Positions 4,719 through 5,118 of a stretch of 5,118 nt of DNA are shown piece by piece (positions within the stretch are counted from its first letter, which is position 1; every line of letters starts with the position of its first letter). Where the stretch lies: the NCBI GenBank assembly GCA_002394465.1, contig DGTU01000109.1, positions 1 through 5,118 on the forward strand. The letters run 5' to 3'. Both the position numbers and the translations under genes were made by a program. Under the pieces are notes generated by a model. It did not search any database. It was not told the origin of the DNA and worked only from the letters and a program-made list of their open reading frames with translations. The stretch is from Treponema sp. UBA4328 (GTDB lineage: Bacteria; Spirochaetota; Spirochaetia; Treponematales; Treponemataceae).

Positions 4719-5118
4719 ATGGAAAACAGGGCAAACCTCAATGATGAATTTTCTACGATAGTCCGTGCTGAAGTGAAGGATTCTTTTGATGACCAGGAAA
4801 ACCGCCTGCGTCCCCAGCTGCTGAAGGATTTCCTCGGACAGGAAGGGGTCAAAAAAAACCTTAATACATTCATTCAGGCTGCAAAACAGAGGGAAGAGCC
4901 TCTTGATCACCTGCTTCTGATCGGACCTCCGGGACTCGGCAAGACGACGCTTGCACAGATTACTGCTCATGAACTTGGAGTAGACTTTAAGGTTACAAGT
5001 GCACCGGCCCTCGATAAGCCGAAGGACCTTGCAGGAATACTTTCGACGATTACTCCGAGGACGGTATTTTTTATTGATGAAATTCACCGCCTCAAGCCTG
5101 CAATTGAAGAAATGCTTT
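4719..5118 (+). CDS. ruvB: Holliday junction DNA helicase RuvB, N-terminal part (cut by window edge)
   Basis: AAA+ ATPase motor of RuvAB: hexameric rings pull DNA through the RuvA-bound junction to drive branch migration. The first 133 codons are present; the frame is open at the right edge, and the rest of the ATPase core, including sensor motifs and arginine finger, and the winged-helix domain lie outside. Visible are the family N-terminal block LRPQLLKDFLGQ (30-41), Walker A GPPGLGKTT (69-77) with Lys75, TSAPALDKPKDLAGIL (93-108) and Walker B FFIDEIHRL (117-125) with Asp120 and Glu121. All catalytic residues in the visible part are intact. About 28 residues of acidic, poorly conserved sequence precede the core. 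The ATG directly abuts the ruvA stop and is served by GGAG 9 bases upstream, so the start is well supported. Confidence 0.97.
   Translation, partial: MENRANLNDEFSTIVRAEVKDSFDDQENRLRPQLLKDFLGQEGVKKNLNTFIQAAKQREEPLDHLLLIGPPGLGKTTLAQITAHELGVDFKVTSAPALDKPKDLAGILSTITPRTVFFIDEIHRLKPAIEEML

Noticed and set aside
4289..4873. 194-codon open frame on the minus strand across ruvA and ruvB
   Set aside because: It is a shadow of two unmistakable genes, its Ser/Phe-rich translation resembles no family I know, and it has no ribosome binding site or promoter.
4656..5087. 143-codon open frame on the minus strand inside ruvB
   Set aside because: It is antisense to a conserved RuvB coding region including Walker A, and its composition is basic and Cys-rich without recognisable motifs.
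1..5118. CRISPR array, tRNA or rRNA gene, insertion sequence, prophage or defence system
   Set aside because: No tandem direct repeats, cloverleaf-like sequence, transposase or phage-type gene was seen on either strand; the window is filled by core genes.

Overview
The window reads as a piece of chromosome from a Treponema-like spirochaete. That placement is an inference: it rests on the overall look of the proteins (a pyrophosphate-type phosphofructokinase, a spirochaete-like ProRS start, a contiguous ruvCAB set), moderate GC with AT-rich intergenic DNA, and no plasmid, phage or transposon genes. Every base belongs to a recognisable gene or a short regulatory gap, and no gap exceeds about 120 bases.

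Layout. Two genes lie on the minus strand: the 5' part of proS (298 to the left edge) and, upstream of it, a complete pyrophosphate-type phosphofructokinase gene (1639-416). An intrinsic terminator separates them (408-381), and proS has its own candidate promoter. A 112-base divergent region (1640-1751) carries a candidate promoter for each direction. To the right, on the plus strand, is a four-gene run: a soluble diguanylate cyclase with PAS-like, GGDEF and GAF-like regions (1752-3542), ruvC (3543-4100), ruvA (4110-4718) and the first 133 codons of ruvB (4719 to the right edge).

How the genes work together. RuvA binds Holliday junctions, RuvB drives branch migration and RuvC cuts the junction, so the last three genes form a recombination repair unit. 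The diguanylate cyclase makes the second messenger c-di-GMP. It sits directly upstream, in the same reading frame as ruvC and separated from it by one stop codon, so the two are probably co-transcribed and translationally coupled. The phosphofructokinase (glycolysis) and ProRS (translation) are housekeeping neighbours with no evident link to this operon.

The most interesting signals are regulatory. Three genes (proS, the cyclase gene, ruvA) have a -10-like hexamer 6 to 10 bases before the start codon and no well-placed Shine-Dalgarno sequence, which suggests leaderless or near-leaderless mRNAs. The other three genes (the phosphofructokinase gene, ruvC, ruvB) have clear Shine-Dalgarno sites. 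A perfect 17-bp palindrome covers the -10, predicted transcription start and start codon of the cyclase gene. I found no convincing undescribed multi-gene system.
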